Shown: positions 43,894 to 52,634 of the stretch, piece by piece
Layout: each line of letters starts with the position of its first letter
Numbering within the stretch: position 1 is the first letter of the stretch
DNA from: Bacteroidales bacterium
GTDB taxonomy: Bacteria > Bacteroidota > Bacteroidia > Bacteroidales > JAUNSR01
Assembly: GCA_030539115.1 (NCBI GenBank)
Contig: JAUNSR010000008.1
Coordinates: 1 to 64,000, forward strand
DNA: 64,000 nucleotides
Direction: 5' to 3'
The notes under the pieces: generated by a model
Told to the model about the DNA's origin: nothing
The model's database searches: none
Seen by the model: the letters and a program-made list of their open reading frames with translations, nothing else
Program-made: the position numbers and the translations under genes

Positions 43894-44754
43894 ATGAGTC
43901 ATCAAAATGAGCAACCTGAGGAAATGTCCTTTTGGGATCATCTCGATGCTCTTCGCAAAGTGCTGATTAACTCCGGCCTTATCGTCGTTGTAATCAGCCT
44001 TTTGTTTTTTTCATTCATGTTTAGAATATTCGACAGCATTATTCTTGCTCCTACAAGCTCTAATTTTGTCGTTTATCGTTGGATGTGTGCATTGAGTACC
44101 CGATATGATTTTCTTCCTGATTTATGTAACAACGAGTTTAAGGTTGATTTAATGAATTATAACCTAAACTCGCAATTTTTTGTCCATATGTCTACCTCCT
44201 TTTGGTTGGGATTAGTATTTTCCTTTCCTATAGTAGTGTATCAACTATGGTCATTCATCAGTCCTGCTCTTTACGAGCATGAAAAGAAGAATGCAAGAAT
44301 TGCATTCTTCTTCGGAAACATTATGTTTTATCTGGGACTTTTTGTGGGATATATGACAATATTCCCAATGACATTGCGATTTCTTGCCACATATCAGGTA
44401 AGTGAGATGGTTCCGAACATTATTTCTCTTGATTCATACATGAGTAACTTTCTTACTCTGATATTTATGATGGGAATTGTTTTTGAACTGCCGCTTTTAT
44501 GCTGGCTTTTATCAAGAATGGGACTGTTAACGCGCTCATTTTTCAAGAAATACAGACGTTATGCTATTGTAATTATGCTTATTGTGGCTGCTGTTATTAC
44601 ACCTGCCGACCCATTCTCAATGATTATTATGTTCTTCCCACTTTATCTTTTATATGAAGGAAGTGCCTTTGTTGTAAGAAAGGACATCCCTGAAGATGAA
44701 GAGGAGGAGGAAGAGGAACCTGAAACAACTTCTGAAAGTAATGATCAAGCATAA
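43894..44754 (+). CDS. tatC: Sec-independent translocase subunit TatC
   Basis: This is a 286-residue, six-helix protein that recognises twin-arginine signal peptides. EMSFWDHLDALRKVLI is the conserved N-terminal segment, and SPALYEHEKKNARIAFFFG is the cytoplasmic loop with the key Glu. FELPLLCWLLSRMG and ITPADPFSMIIMFFPLYLLY complete the family pattern. A very acidic tail (DEEEEEEEPETT) closes it. The first periplasmic loop (about 50-95) is longer than in E. coli. It is co-transcribed with tatA. Confidence 0.94.
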   Translation: MSHQNEQPEEMSFWDHLDALRKVLINSGLIVVVISLLFFSFMFRIFDSIILAPTSSNFVVYRWMCALSTRYDFLPDLCNNEFKVDLMNYNLNSQFFVHMSTSFWLGLVFSFPIVVYQLWSFISPALYEHEKKNARIAFFFGNIMFYLGLFVGYMTIFPMTLRFLATYQVSEMVPNIISLDSYMSNFLTLIFMMGIVFELPLLCWLLSRMGLLTRSFFKKYRRYAIVIMLIVAAVITPADPFSMIIMFFPLYLLYEGSAFVVRKDIPEDEEEEEEEPETTSESNDQA

Positions 44755-44777
44755 CATATTTATTTAAAAAGATTTTT

Positions 44778-44814
44778 ATTCCACGTTTTGAAGTATGACT
44801 CCAAAGCGTGGAAT
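44778..44814 (+). terminator. hairpin after tatC
   Basis: ATTCCACG (44778-44785) and CGTGGAAT (44807-44814) form an 8-bp stem, extended inward by partial pairing. The sequence after it is AT-rich but not a clean T-run. It may partly terminate tatAC upstream of the purF-like gene at 44858. Confidence 0.45.
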
Positions 44815-44857
44815 ATTATATTTATACACCAGCAAAAAAATACAGAATTTTAAAAAA

Positions 44858-46273
44858 ATGAGTGGATTTTTTGGATGCGTCTCACGCAAGGACTGTGTAG
44901 CAGATGTTTTTTATGGCACTGACTATCATTCCCATTTAGGAACAAAAAGAGCCGGAATGGCTTTCTTCAACGGAAAAGAATTCTCCCGTTCTATTCACAA
45001 TTTAGAGAGTGCTTATTTTAGAAATAAGTTCGAGCCTGAACTTTCAAAGTTTGAAGGCTCCAACAACGGCATTGGTATTATCAGTGACATGGAATCTCAG
45101 CCAATAACATTGGTTTCACACCTTGGAACATTCTCTGTTGTTGTTGTTGGAAAGATTGATAATATAAAAGAGATAAGCGAATCTTTTCTTAAAGAGAAAA
45201 AACATTTTGCAGAGATGTCTTCTTCTGTGGTTAATCAGACTGAACTTGTGGCTATGCTCATCAATTCGGGAGATAATTTCAAAGATGGCATCCAAAATGT
45301 TTATAATAAAGTGAAAGGGTCTTGTTCTTTTCTTATTCTGACTGAGACAGGCGTTTATGCCTGCAGAGATAAATATGGAAGAACCCCTATTATTCTTGGA
45401 AAAAATGATTTCGGTTATGTTGTGGCAAGCGAAAGTTCATCTTTCACAAATCTTGGCTATCATATAGTACGTGATTTAGGGCCGGGGGAGGCTCTTCTTG
45501 TCTCAAAAGATGGCTTTGCACAGATAATCGCCCCAGGATGCAAGAAACAGATTTGTTCTTTCCTTTGGGTATATTATGGATATCCTTCCTCTTATTATGA
45601 GGGCATTAATGTTGAAGATGCAAGATATCGTTGTGGAGCTGCTATTGCCTCTCATGATGATGTGGATATTGATTTTGTTGCAGGTATCCCTGATTCCGGT
45701 GTAGGTCACGCAATAGGTTATTCTAATGCCAGAGCAATTCCTTATAAAAGACCATTTGTTAAATATACTCCTACATGGCCTCGTAGCTTTATGCCTCAAA
45801 ATCAAAATATGAGGGATTTAGTTGCCAAGATGAAACTTCTTCCAAATGAAGCATTCACAAGAGGTTCAAGAATACTTTTCCTTGATGATTCTATTGTTCG
45901 TGGCACTCAGCTTAAGGATAATGTTGTTAAACTAAGAGAATGCGGTGTTAAAGAGGTTCACATGCGTATTGCCTGTCCTCCTTTGGTTTATCCTTGTATT
46001 TTCCTTAATTTCTCATCTTCACGCTCTACTTTTGATTTGTTTACAAGAAGAGTTATAAGAGATTTAGAGGGAACTTCAGAGCTTACAGATGAGATTCTTA
46101 AACCTTATACCGACCCTGATTCTCCACAATATAAAAAGATGTTGGATATTATGGCTCAGCATTTGCAACTTGACTCATTAAAGTTTCAACGTCTTGACGA
46201 TATAGTTAGAGCAATCGGATTGCCTAAAGAACAACTTTGCACTCATTGCTGGGACAACTCAAGCTACTTATAA
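44858..46273 (+). CDS. amidophosphoribosyltransferase-like protein with Ser at Cys1 position
   Basis: This is a 471-residue PurF-type protein starting MSGFFGCVSRKDC at 44858. In PurF the residue after Met (or after a propeptide) is the glutaminase Cys in a CGI/CGV context. Here it is Ser, with cysteines only at residues 7 and 13. The PRPP loop ILFLDDSIVRGTQ is intact, as are IPDSGVGHAIGYS and the KRPFVKY region. Cysteines in ICSFLWV, YPCIF and LCTHCWDN match the iron-sulphur ligands of the Bacillus type. It might use ammonia rather than glutamine, or have another role. Confidence 0.8.
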   Translation: MSGFFGCVSRKDCVADVFYGTDYHSHLGTKRAGMAFFNGKEFSRSIHNLESAYFRNKFEPELSKFEGSNNGIGIISDMESQPITLVSHLGTFSVVVVGKIDNIKEISESFLKEKKHFAEMSSSVVNQTELVAMLINSGDNFKDGIQNVYNKVKGSCSFLILTETGVYACRDKYGRTPIILGKNDFGYVVASESSSFTNLGYHIVRDLGPGEALLVSKDGFAQIIAPGCKKQICSFLWVYYGYPSSYYEGINVEDARYRCGAAIASHDDVDIDFVAGIPDSGVGHAIGYSNARAIPYKRPFVKYTPTWPRSFMPQNQNMRDLVAKMKLLPNEAFTRGSRILFLDDSIVRGTQLKDNVVKLRECGVKEVHMRIACPPLVYPCIFLNFSSSRSTFDLFTRRVIRDLEGTSELTDEILKPYTDPDSPQYKKMLDIMAQHLQLDSLKFQRLDDIVRAIGLPKEQLCTHCWDNSSYL

Positions 46274-46304
46274 AAATAAGATATAAATAAGATTTTATAT
46301 AAAT

Positions 46305-46340
46305 AGTCTCTAAAAATTAATTTTTAGAGGCTATTTTTTT
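46305..46340 (+). terminator. rho-independent terminator between the two purF-like genes
   Basis: AGTCTCTAAAAATT (46305-46318) pairs with AATTTTTAGAGGCT (46319-46332; one T-G pair). ATTTTTTT follows. It separates the paralogues into two transcripts. Confidence 0.85.
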
Positions 46341-46518
46341 ATCTTTTAAATAATATTCATTTTAAATCTGTTCTAAAAACTGCTTCATCCGGCTATTACG
46401 AAAATAAAACATTAGTTAAATTTTATTTAGTATTTGTAAGCAAATGATTTAATAACAGGTCATTTTGTGGAAATTATCCGAATTATCAATGATTTTAATA
46501 AATATTTGTTACTCATCC

Positions 46519-46551
46519 TTTGCAGCAAAAGAGTGATTTAGATTATCTTTG
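46519..46551 (+). promoter_or_regulatory. promoter of the second purF-like gene
   Basis: TTTG (46519-46522), 21 nt, then TATCTTTG (46544-46551), a good Bacteroides promoter. It leaves a leader of about 230 nt before the ATG at 46788. The leader is AT-rich, and no known riboswitch was recognised. Confidence 0.65.
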
Positions 46552-46787
46552 CGCTTTAGTAATTAGATTTATTGTACAACAAGAATATTTATTTCTATTA
46601 ATAATGATTTTTTTTCGGATTGCTTATTAATCGATCAAAACATCAAAAAATCAGTCTTATTAATATTCATTTTTATCTATATAGAAATAATTAATTCTTA
46701 GTTTGTTTTAGTGATTTTTCTAAAACAGGAAGAGTTAAAAATCAATTTAACACAAACAGAATCCGGTTACGCTAATTATTTCAGACA

Positions 46788-48677
46788 ATGGAGCAAATAA
46801 AACATGAATGCGGGGTCGTAATGATCCGATTACTTAAACCACTGGAATATTACCAGCAAAAATATGGGACATGGATGTATGGCTTGAATAAGTTGTACCT
46901 TATGATGGAAAAGCAGCACAATAGAGGACAGGAAGCTGCCGGTCTTGCATCGCTAAAAATGGAAGCTCATCCCGGTGAAGAGTATTTCTTTAGAGAAAGA
47001 GCCATGGGGTCAGGCGCTATTACCGAGATTTTTTCAAACGTACATCAAAATTATAAAAATATTTCTCCTGAGACTTTGCAGGATGCCACTTACGCAAAAA
47101 ACATACTTCCTTTTGCCGGAGAAATATACATGGGGCATTTAAGATACAGCACTACAGGCAAATCCGGCCTTGCTTATGTTCATCCTTTCATCCGCAGAAA
47201 TAACTTCAGAGCCAAGAACCTTTGTATCTGCGGCAATTTTAATCTCACCAATGTTGATGAAATCTTCAAAGAAATTACTGATGCAGGACAACATCCCCGT
47301 AAATATGCCGATACATACATAATGCTTGAGCAGCTTGGTCATCGTTTAGACAGAGAAGTTGAGCGTCTTTATCAAGAATATAAAGCTCAGGGCAAACAAG
47401 GCATGGAGATTACCATGGCTATAGAAAGCACATTGAATGTTGAAAATGTAATTCGTTCAGCTTCTCCTAATTGGGACGGAGGATATGTAATAAGCGGTAT
47501 TGTTGGCAGTGGAGATTGCTTTACTTTCCGTGACCCTTGGGGAATTAGACCGGCATTTTATTACGCCGACGAAGAGATTGTTGTTGTTACATCCGAACGA
47601 CCTGTTATTCAAACAGCACTTGGTGTTGATTTCAAGGACGTAAAAGAATTGCTTCCCGGTCAAGGTATCATTGTTAACAAGCATGGAGAAATGCATCTTT
47701 CAATGATTAATCAGCCAAAAGAGATTAAGCAATGCTCTTTTGAAAGAATTTATTTTTCAAGAGGAAGTGATAAGGATATATATAATGAAAGAAAAAAATT
47801 AGGCAGAAATCTTGTGCCTGCAATTCTTCAATCATTGGACGACGACCTTGACAACTCTGTTTTCTCTTTTATTCCAAACACAGCTGAGGTTGCTTATTAT
47901 GGAATGCTTGAGGGCCTTACCGATGCTCTCAACAAATCAAAGAAAGAGGCCATTATTAACAGAAAATCTTTAACAGAAAACGATATAGAAAAAATACTTT
48001 CCAAGAAAGTCCGCTCTGAAAAGATTGCCATCAAGGATATAAAGCTTCGTACCTTTATCGCTGAGGGCAACAGCAGGAATGATCTTGCTGCTCATGTCTA
48101 TGATGTCACCTACGGCACTGTCAATCCAAACCAAGACAACCTTGTTGTTATAGATGACTCTATTGTTAGAGGAACGACATTAAAACAAAGCATTATCAAA
48201 ATTTTAGACACTCTTAAACCAAGAAAGATTGTTGTTGTTTCCTCCTCTCCTCAAATCCGTTATCCCGACTGTTATGGAATTGACATGTCCAGAATGGGAG
48301 AGTTTATTGCTTTTAAAGCCGCCATCGAGCTTCTTAAAGACAATAATATGGAATATGTCATTGAAGATGTCTACAAAAAGTCCAAACTTCAGGAAAATCT
48401 CCCAAAAGAGCAAGTCATCAATTATGTAAAAGATATTTACAAGCCTTTTACAGCCCAGCAAATCTCTTCTAAGATTGCTCAGATGCTTACTCCGGACAAT
48501 ATAAATGCCTCTGTAGAGATTATTTATCAAACTATCGAGGGTCTTCATGATGCCTGTCCTAATCATAAAGGAGATTGGTATTTCAGTGGAGACTATCCTA
48601 CTGCCGGAGGAAACAGACTCGTAAACAATGCATTTATAAACTACTATGAGGGTAATGACAATAAGCGTGCTATTTAG
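46788..48677 (+). CDS. purF: amidophosphoribosyltransferase, long form with propeptide
   Basis: This 629-residue enzyme catalyses the first step of purine synthesis (PRPP + glutamine to phosphoribosylamine). A 7-residue propeptide (MEQIKHE) precedes CGVVMIRLLKP, so Cys8 would become the N-terminal glutaminase nucleophile after processing. GHLRYSTTGKSG and ICGNFNLTN are glutaminase motifs. The PRPP loop is LVVIDDSIVRGTTLKQ. Cys residues in KQCSFERIYF, YPDCYGIDMS and DACPNHKGD partly match iron-sulphur ligands; the CxxC of other PurFs is CPNH. The protein is longer than the usual 470-510 residues. It is transcribed apart from its paralogue. Confidence 0.85.
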   Translation: MEQIKHECGVVMIRLLKPLEYYQQKYGTWMYGLNKLYLMMEKQHNRGQEAAGLASLKMEAHPGEEYFFRERAMGSGAITEIFSNVHQNYKNISPETLQDATYAKNILPFAGEIYMGHLRYSTTGKSGLAYVHPFIRRNNFRAKNLCICGNFNLTNVDEIFKEITDAGQHPRKYADTYIMLEQLGHRLDREVERLYQEYKAQGKQGMEITMAIESTLNVENVIRSASPNWDGGYVISGIVGSGDCFTFRDPWGIRPAFYYADEEIVVVTSERPVIQTALGVDFKDVKELLPGQGIIVNKHGEMHLSMINQPKEIKQCSFERIYFSRGSDKDIYNERKKLGRNLVPAILQSLDDDLDNSVFSFIPNTAEVAYYGMLEGLTDALNKSKKEAIINRKSLTENDIEKILSKKVRSEKIAIKDIKLRTFIAEGNSRNDLAAHVYDVTYGTVNPNQDNLVVIDDSIVRGTTLKQSIIKILDTLKPRKIVVVSSSPQIRYPDCYGIDMSRMGEFIAFKAAIELLKDNNMEYVIEDVYKKSKLQENLPKEQVINYVKDIYKPFTAQQISSKIAQMLTPDNINASVEIIYQTIEGLHDACPNHKGDWYFSGDYPTAGGNRLVNNAFINYYEGNDNKRAI

Positions 48678-48741
48678 TAAACCGTCATTATCAATCTAGA
48701 ATCTTCCTGCGATAGATTTATATTATAAATACAAAATAATA

Positions 48742-48778
48742 AAAATGGCGCAATGAATAAAAAACATTGCGCCATTTT
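48742..48778. terminator. bidirectional terminator
   Basis: AAAATGGCGCAATG (48742-48755) and CATTGCGCCATTTT (48765-48778) form a perfect 14-bp stem between convergent purF and rsgA. Confidence 0.9.
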
Positions 48779-48801
48779 ATATTTTGTATACTATTGAATA
48801 T

Positions 48802-49734
48802 TTAAAAAGCTGATCTATATTTTCCCTCTGATTTATCTTCCAAGATACTTAAATAGCTGTTATATCTCGATTCACTTATTCTATGCTCTTCCAAAGCCTT
48901 CAAAACCGCACATCCCGGTTCATGACGATGAGTGCAGTTATTAAATTTACATTCGTTGGAAATCTTAAAAATTTCAGGAAAGAAGTGAGCTACTTCTTCC
49001 TCTTGGAAATCCAAAGTACCAAAACCTTTCACTCCGGGAGTGTCAATTAAATATCCGCCATGTTCAAGTTCAAACATTTCAGAAAAAGTCGTTGTGTGCA
49101 TTCCCGTATTATGAACGTCTGATATCTCACCTGTTTTCAAAGACAGCTCAGGTAAAACAGCATTGATAAGAGTAGATTTTCCAACGCCTGAATTGCCTGA
49201 TAAAAGAGAAACCTTTCCTTTCATCACCTCTTTTAAAGAGTCTATTCCATCAAGATTCTTTGCAGAAACCAAATGACATGAATAGCCTATTCCCTCATAC
49301 AAATAAGACAATGCCTTTACATAATTCAAATCATGCTCATCATATCTGTCACTTTTATTTATAATAATATGAACCGGTATTCTGTAAGCCTCCGCTGTAG
49401 CAAGAAACCTGTCAATAAACACAGTACTTGTTTCAGGATAATTGACAGTAATTACAAGTAAAGCCAAGTCCAGATTTGAGGCAAGAATATGACCCTGTTT
49501 TGAAAGATTTGAAGATTTTCTAATAATATAATTTTTCCTCTCATGAATATTTGTAATAAAAGCTGTCCCTTCACTATTTATATCAATATCCACGATATCT
49601 CCCACGGCAACAGGATTGGTGGTTCTTATTCCCTTAAGTCTAAAATTGCCTTTTATCTTACAGCTCACTATCTTATTGTCAAGACATTTTACTTGATACC
49701 AGCTGCCGGTATTTTTTATGACTAATCCTGTCAT
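48802..49734 (-). CDS. rsgA: small-ribosomal-subunit biogenesis GTPase RsgA
   Basis: This is a 310-residue circularly permuted GTPase that checks the 30S decoding centre during maturation. An OB fold (about 1-70) comes first. The G motifs follow in permuted order: NKSDR (G4) near 125, [13 protein letters not shown] (G1) near 180 and DTPGVKGFG (G3) near 225. A zinc site with [17 protein letters not shown] follows near 262-278. It is the last gene of the pyrH-frr-rsgA run, 193 nt after frr. Confidence 0.95.
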   Translation of the reverse strand: MTGLVIKNTGSWYQVKCLDNKIVSCKIKGNFRLKGIRTTNPVAVGDIVDIDINSEGTAFITNIHERKNYIIRKSSNLSKQGHILASNLDLALLVITVNYPETSTVFIDRFLATAEAYRIPVHIIINKSDRYDEHDLNYVKALSYLYEGIGYSCHLVSAKNLDGIDSLKEVMKGKVSLLSGNSGVGKSTLINAVLPELSLKTGEISDVHNTGMHTTTFSEMFELEHGGYLIDTPGVKGFGTLDFQEEEVAHFFPEIFKISNECKFNNCTHRHEPGCAVLKALEEHRISESRYNSYLSILEDKSEGKYRSAF

Positions 49735-49927
49735 ATTTATTTTTATATATAAAAAATGGGTTACACAGATAGGACGCTTCTTTATTGAAAATGTTAATTG
49801 AGAGTTTCAAGAAAAAGAAGTATCTCATTTGAGGCATATTAAAAGCAAGAACTAAAAACATAAGGCAACTTAAGAATAAATCAGCCTTAAATTTTTAGTT
49901 CTTACCATCAATCTGTGAAATAAAAAA

Positions 49928-50488
49928 TTACACAGTCAATATCTCTTTTTCTTTAGCGGCATACATCTCATCAATAACTTTGATGAATTTGTCATGTACT
50001 TTTTGTACGCTTGCCTCAGCATCTTTAGCCATATCCTCTGCCAAACCATCTTTTTGAGCTTTCTTTATCTGCTCAATCGCATCACGGCGTGCATTACGAA
50101 CGCTCACTTTTGCTGTTTCTGCTTCAGCTTTTGATTGTTTTGCAAGAGATTTACGACGGTCTTCTGTCAATGGAGGAATACCTAAACGGATTATTTCGCC
50201 ATTATTCTCAGGAGTTATACCAACTTCAGAATTTATAATTGCCTTCTCTATCTCCTTAAACATAGACTTCTCCCAAGGGGTAATTGCAATTGTTTTGGCA
50301 TCAGGGGTAGAAATATTAGCAACGTTTGACAAAGGAACAGAGCTGCCATAATATTCTACAAATACTCCATCAAGAATACGAGGGTTGGCTTTTCCTGCTC
50401 TAATATGAGCAAGAGCTTCGTCTAAATGTTCTGTTGCGCCGGTCATTTTTGCTTCGGCTGCACTAATTATTTGTTTTACTTCGGCCAT
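49928..50488 (-). CDS. frr: ribosome recycling factor
   Basis: This 186-residue factor splits post-termination ribosomes together with [43 protein letters not shown] and [20 protein letters not shown] are the conserved blocks of the long helical domain. The length is exact for the family. pyrH lies 267 nt upstream on the same strand, as in most bacteria. The gap between them is AT-rich without other features. Confidence 0.96.
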   Translation of the reverse strand: MAEVKQIISAAEAKMTGATEHLDEALAHIRAGKANPRILDGVFVEYYGSSVPLSNVANISTPDAKTIAITPWEKSMFKEIEKAIINSEVGITPENNGEIIRLGIPPLTEDRRKSLAKQSKAEAETAKVSVRNARRDAIEQIKKAQKDGLAEDMAKDAEASVQKVHDKFIKVIDEMYAAKEKEILTV

Positions 50489-50755
50489 AATTATGGGATA
50501 TATATGTTATTGATTTTAATTATTTAGTTTTTTATATAAACAACAAAAAAAGTATAGAGATTATTTTTCTTTAAAAATAATTATAAAAAAACAGTTGATT
50601 GCCTAATTTATAATCACAAGAGACCTTTTATTCAAAAAAACAACTTGAATTTTCAATTCTCTGCTTTCACAAAAGTAATATTTAATCCTGAATATTTAAT
50701 TATCTCATTTGTCATTAAGGATACTCTATTTTATTCAAACAAGATAACCAAGAAT

Positions 50756-51466
50756 TTAATATACCAACGTTCCAATATTTTCTCCTGTAAGTACTTTCTT
50801 TAGGTTGCCAACAGTATCCATATCAAAAACAATTATCGGCAAATTGTTCTCCTTGCAAAGAGTTGTTGCAGTAAGATCCATGACTTTAAGACCCTTAATA
50901 TATATTTCATCATAAGAAATCTTATCATACTTAACAGCAGTCGGGTCCTTTTCCGGATCGGCAGTATAAATGCCGTCAACTCTTGTGCCCTTAAGCATGA
51001 CATCAGCTTCAATTTCTATTCCTCTCAAAGCAGAACCGGTATCAGTAGTAAAATAAGGACACCCTGTACCTCCGGTCAAAACAGCCACTTCACCATTTTC
51101 CATAGCTTCAATAGCTTTCCATTTGCTGTAATATTCACCTATAGGGAACATATTTACGGCAGTAAGGACCTTAGCTTTCTGACCTATTGAGTTTAGAGCT
51201 GAGCCAAGAGCAAGCCCGTTTATTACAGTGGCAAGCATACCCATTTGGTCGCCTTTTACTCTGTCAAAGCCTTTTGACGCCCCGCTTAGACCCCTGAAAA
51301 TATTTCCTCCACCTATTACGATACCAATTTGAATACCCAAATCTGCAATCTCTTTTATTTGAGATGCATATTGAGCAAGACGTTTCTCATCTATACCATA
51401 TTGTTTCTCTCCCATAAGAGATTCTCCGCTTAGTTTAAGAAGAATGCGTTTGTATTTTATTTCCAT
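50756..51466 (-). CDS. pyrH: UMP kinase
   Basis: This 236-residue kinase of the amino-acid-kinase fold phosphorylates UMP to UDP. LLKLSGESLMGEKQYG and IGIVIGGGNIFRG form the phosphate-binding part, VLTGGTGCPYFTTDTGSAL is the UMP site, and GTRVDGIYTADPEKDP is the regulatory loop. It is hexameric in other species. A -7-like TATTTTTG (51512-51519, minus) lies upstream. Followed by frr. Confidence 0.95.
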   Translation of the reverse strand: MEIKYKRILLKLSGESLMGEKQYGIDEKRLAQYASQIKEIADLGIQIGIVIGGGNIFRGLSGASKGFDRVKGDQMGMLATVINGLALGSALNSIGQKAKVLTAVNMFPIGEYYSKWKAIEAMENGEVAVLTGGTGCPYFTTDTGSALRGIEIEADVMLKGTRVDGIYTADPEKDPTAVKYDKISYDEIYIKGLKVMDLTATTLCKENNLPIIVFDMDTVGNLKKVLTGENIGTLVY

Positions 51467-51511
51467 ATCTTATTTCTTAGATGATAAAGATTTATTTCTT
51501 CATCTAAAGCA

Positions 51512-51519
51512 CAAAAATA
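51512..51519 (-). promoter_or_regulatory. -7 box upstream of pyrH
   Basis: On the minus strand TATTTTTG matches TAnnTTTG, 45 nt before the pyrH ATG. The remainder of the 304-bp divergent gap up to the patatin gene (51771) holds no other recognised feature. Confidence 0.4.
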
Positions 51520-51770
51520 ATTAAATTGAAACTATTAACTCTTAGTTTCTTTAAAGAGATATCTCTTTTTATTCAATGTTTTTAAATTATTATGCTTATT
51601 TCTTTGCAAAGCGATATGTTTATTTTAATGATTATGAATTTTCTTTTACCAATAAGAATATTTAAATTCAATATTTTAAAATAAATTCAAAAAACCAAAA
51701 CTCCAAAAAGGGGTTATCTATTTTAATATGAGGTCACTTGTTAAGAATCTAAACAATTAAATATTTATTT

Positions 51771-52571
51771 ATGCATACATCTGACAAACAATATAAAATT
51801 GGCTTGGCTCTTAGCGGGGGCGGTGCACGGGGTTTTGCCCATATCGGAGTGTTAATGGCTTTGGAAAAATTCAACATCACGCCCAATATCGTTTCCGGAG
51901 TTAGCGCCGGAGCCATCGTTGGGGCTCTTTATTGCGACGGCTACACTCCGGATGAAATTGTCTCTTTATTTAAAGGTGAGCATTTTAAGAATTTCGCCCG
52001 TTTTTCTTTCCATAAAGTTAGTCTTTTCCAAACTCAGGAGTTTCAGTCTTTTATGAGAAGAAAACTTAAGGCTATATCTTTTGACAAACTTAACACGCCT
52101 TTAAAAATCATTGTCACAAATCTTGACAGAGGAATCTCCGAGACAATTAATGATGGTGAAATTGCATCCGCTGTCGTAGCATCAAGCAGTCTTCCTGTTA
52201 TCTTTCCTCCTATTGTTATCAATGGCCATAACTATGTTGATGGCGGAGTGCTTAGAAACTTTCCTGTGATTCCAATCAGAAAGGAGTGCGAATTTGTCAT
52301 TGGAGTAAATGTCAATCCCCTTAAACTTGGAGAATACAAGAAAAACATTCTCACTATTGCAGAAAGATGCTACAGCATGATGTATAGGTCAAATTCGAAT
52401 GAAGACAGCAGAATGTGCGATTTACTCATTGAGCCTTATGAAGCTGTTGATTACAGCATCTTTGACCTTAATCATATTGACCAGATTATTTCTTTCGGAT
52501 ACAATGAAGCGATGAAAAAACTTGATGAATATGATAAAAAAGGTCTTCTTCCAAATAAAAATATTGATTGA
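51771..52571 (+). CDS. patatin-like phospholipase
   Basis: This is a 266-residue lipolytic acyl hydrolase. The oxyanion loop LSGGGARGFAHIG is at about 14-26, the nucleophile Ser is in GVSAGAIVGAL (GXSXG) and the catalytic Asp is in YVDGGVLRNFP. No signal peptide or membrane segment is seen, so it is cytosolic, as RssA-like proteins are. The substrate is unknown. It lies 63 nt before the GH13 gene on the same strand, but a shared role is not apparent. Confidence 0.88.
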   Translation: MHTSDKQYKIGLALSGGGARGFAHIGVLMALEKFNITPNIVSGVSAGAIVGALYCDGYTPDEIVSLFKGEHFKNFARFSFHKVSLFQTQEFQSFMRRKLKAISFDKLNTPLKIIVTNLDRGISETINDGEIASAVVASSSLPVIFPPIVINGHNYVDGGVLRNFPVIPIRKECEFVIGVNVNPLKLGEYKKNILTIAERCYSMMYRSNSNEDSRMCDLLIEPYEAVDYSIFDLNHIDQIISFGYNEAMKKLDEYDKKGLLPNKNID

Positions 52572-52634
52572 GATGTTTTACTTTAGAGCTTTGAAAAGCT
52601 AATCTTATCTTTTATAATAAAATCTAATTCTATA

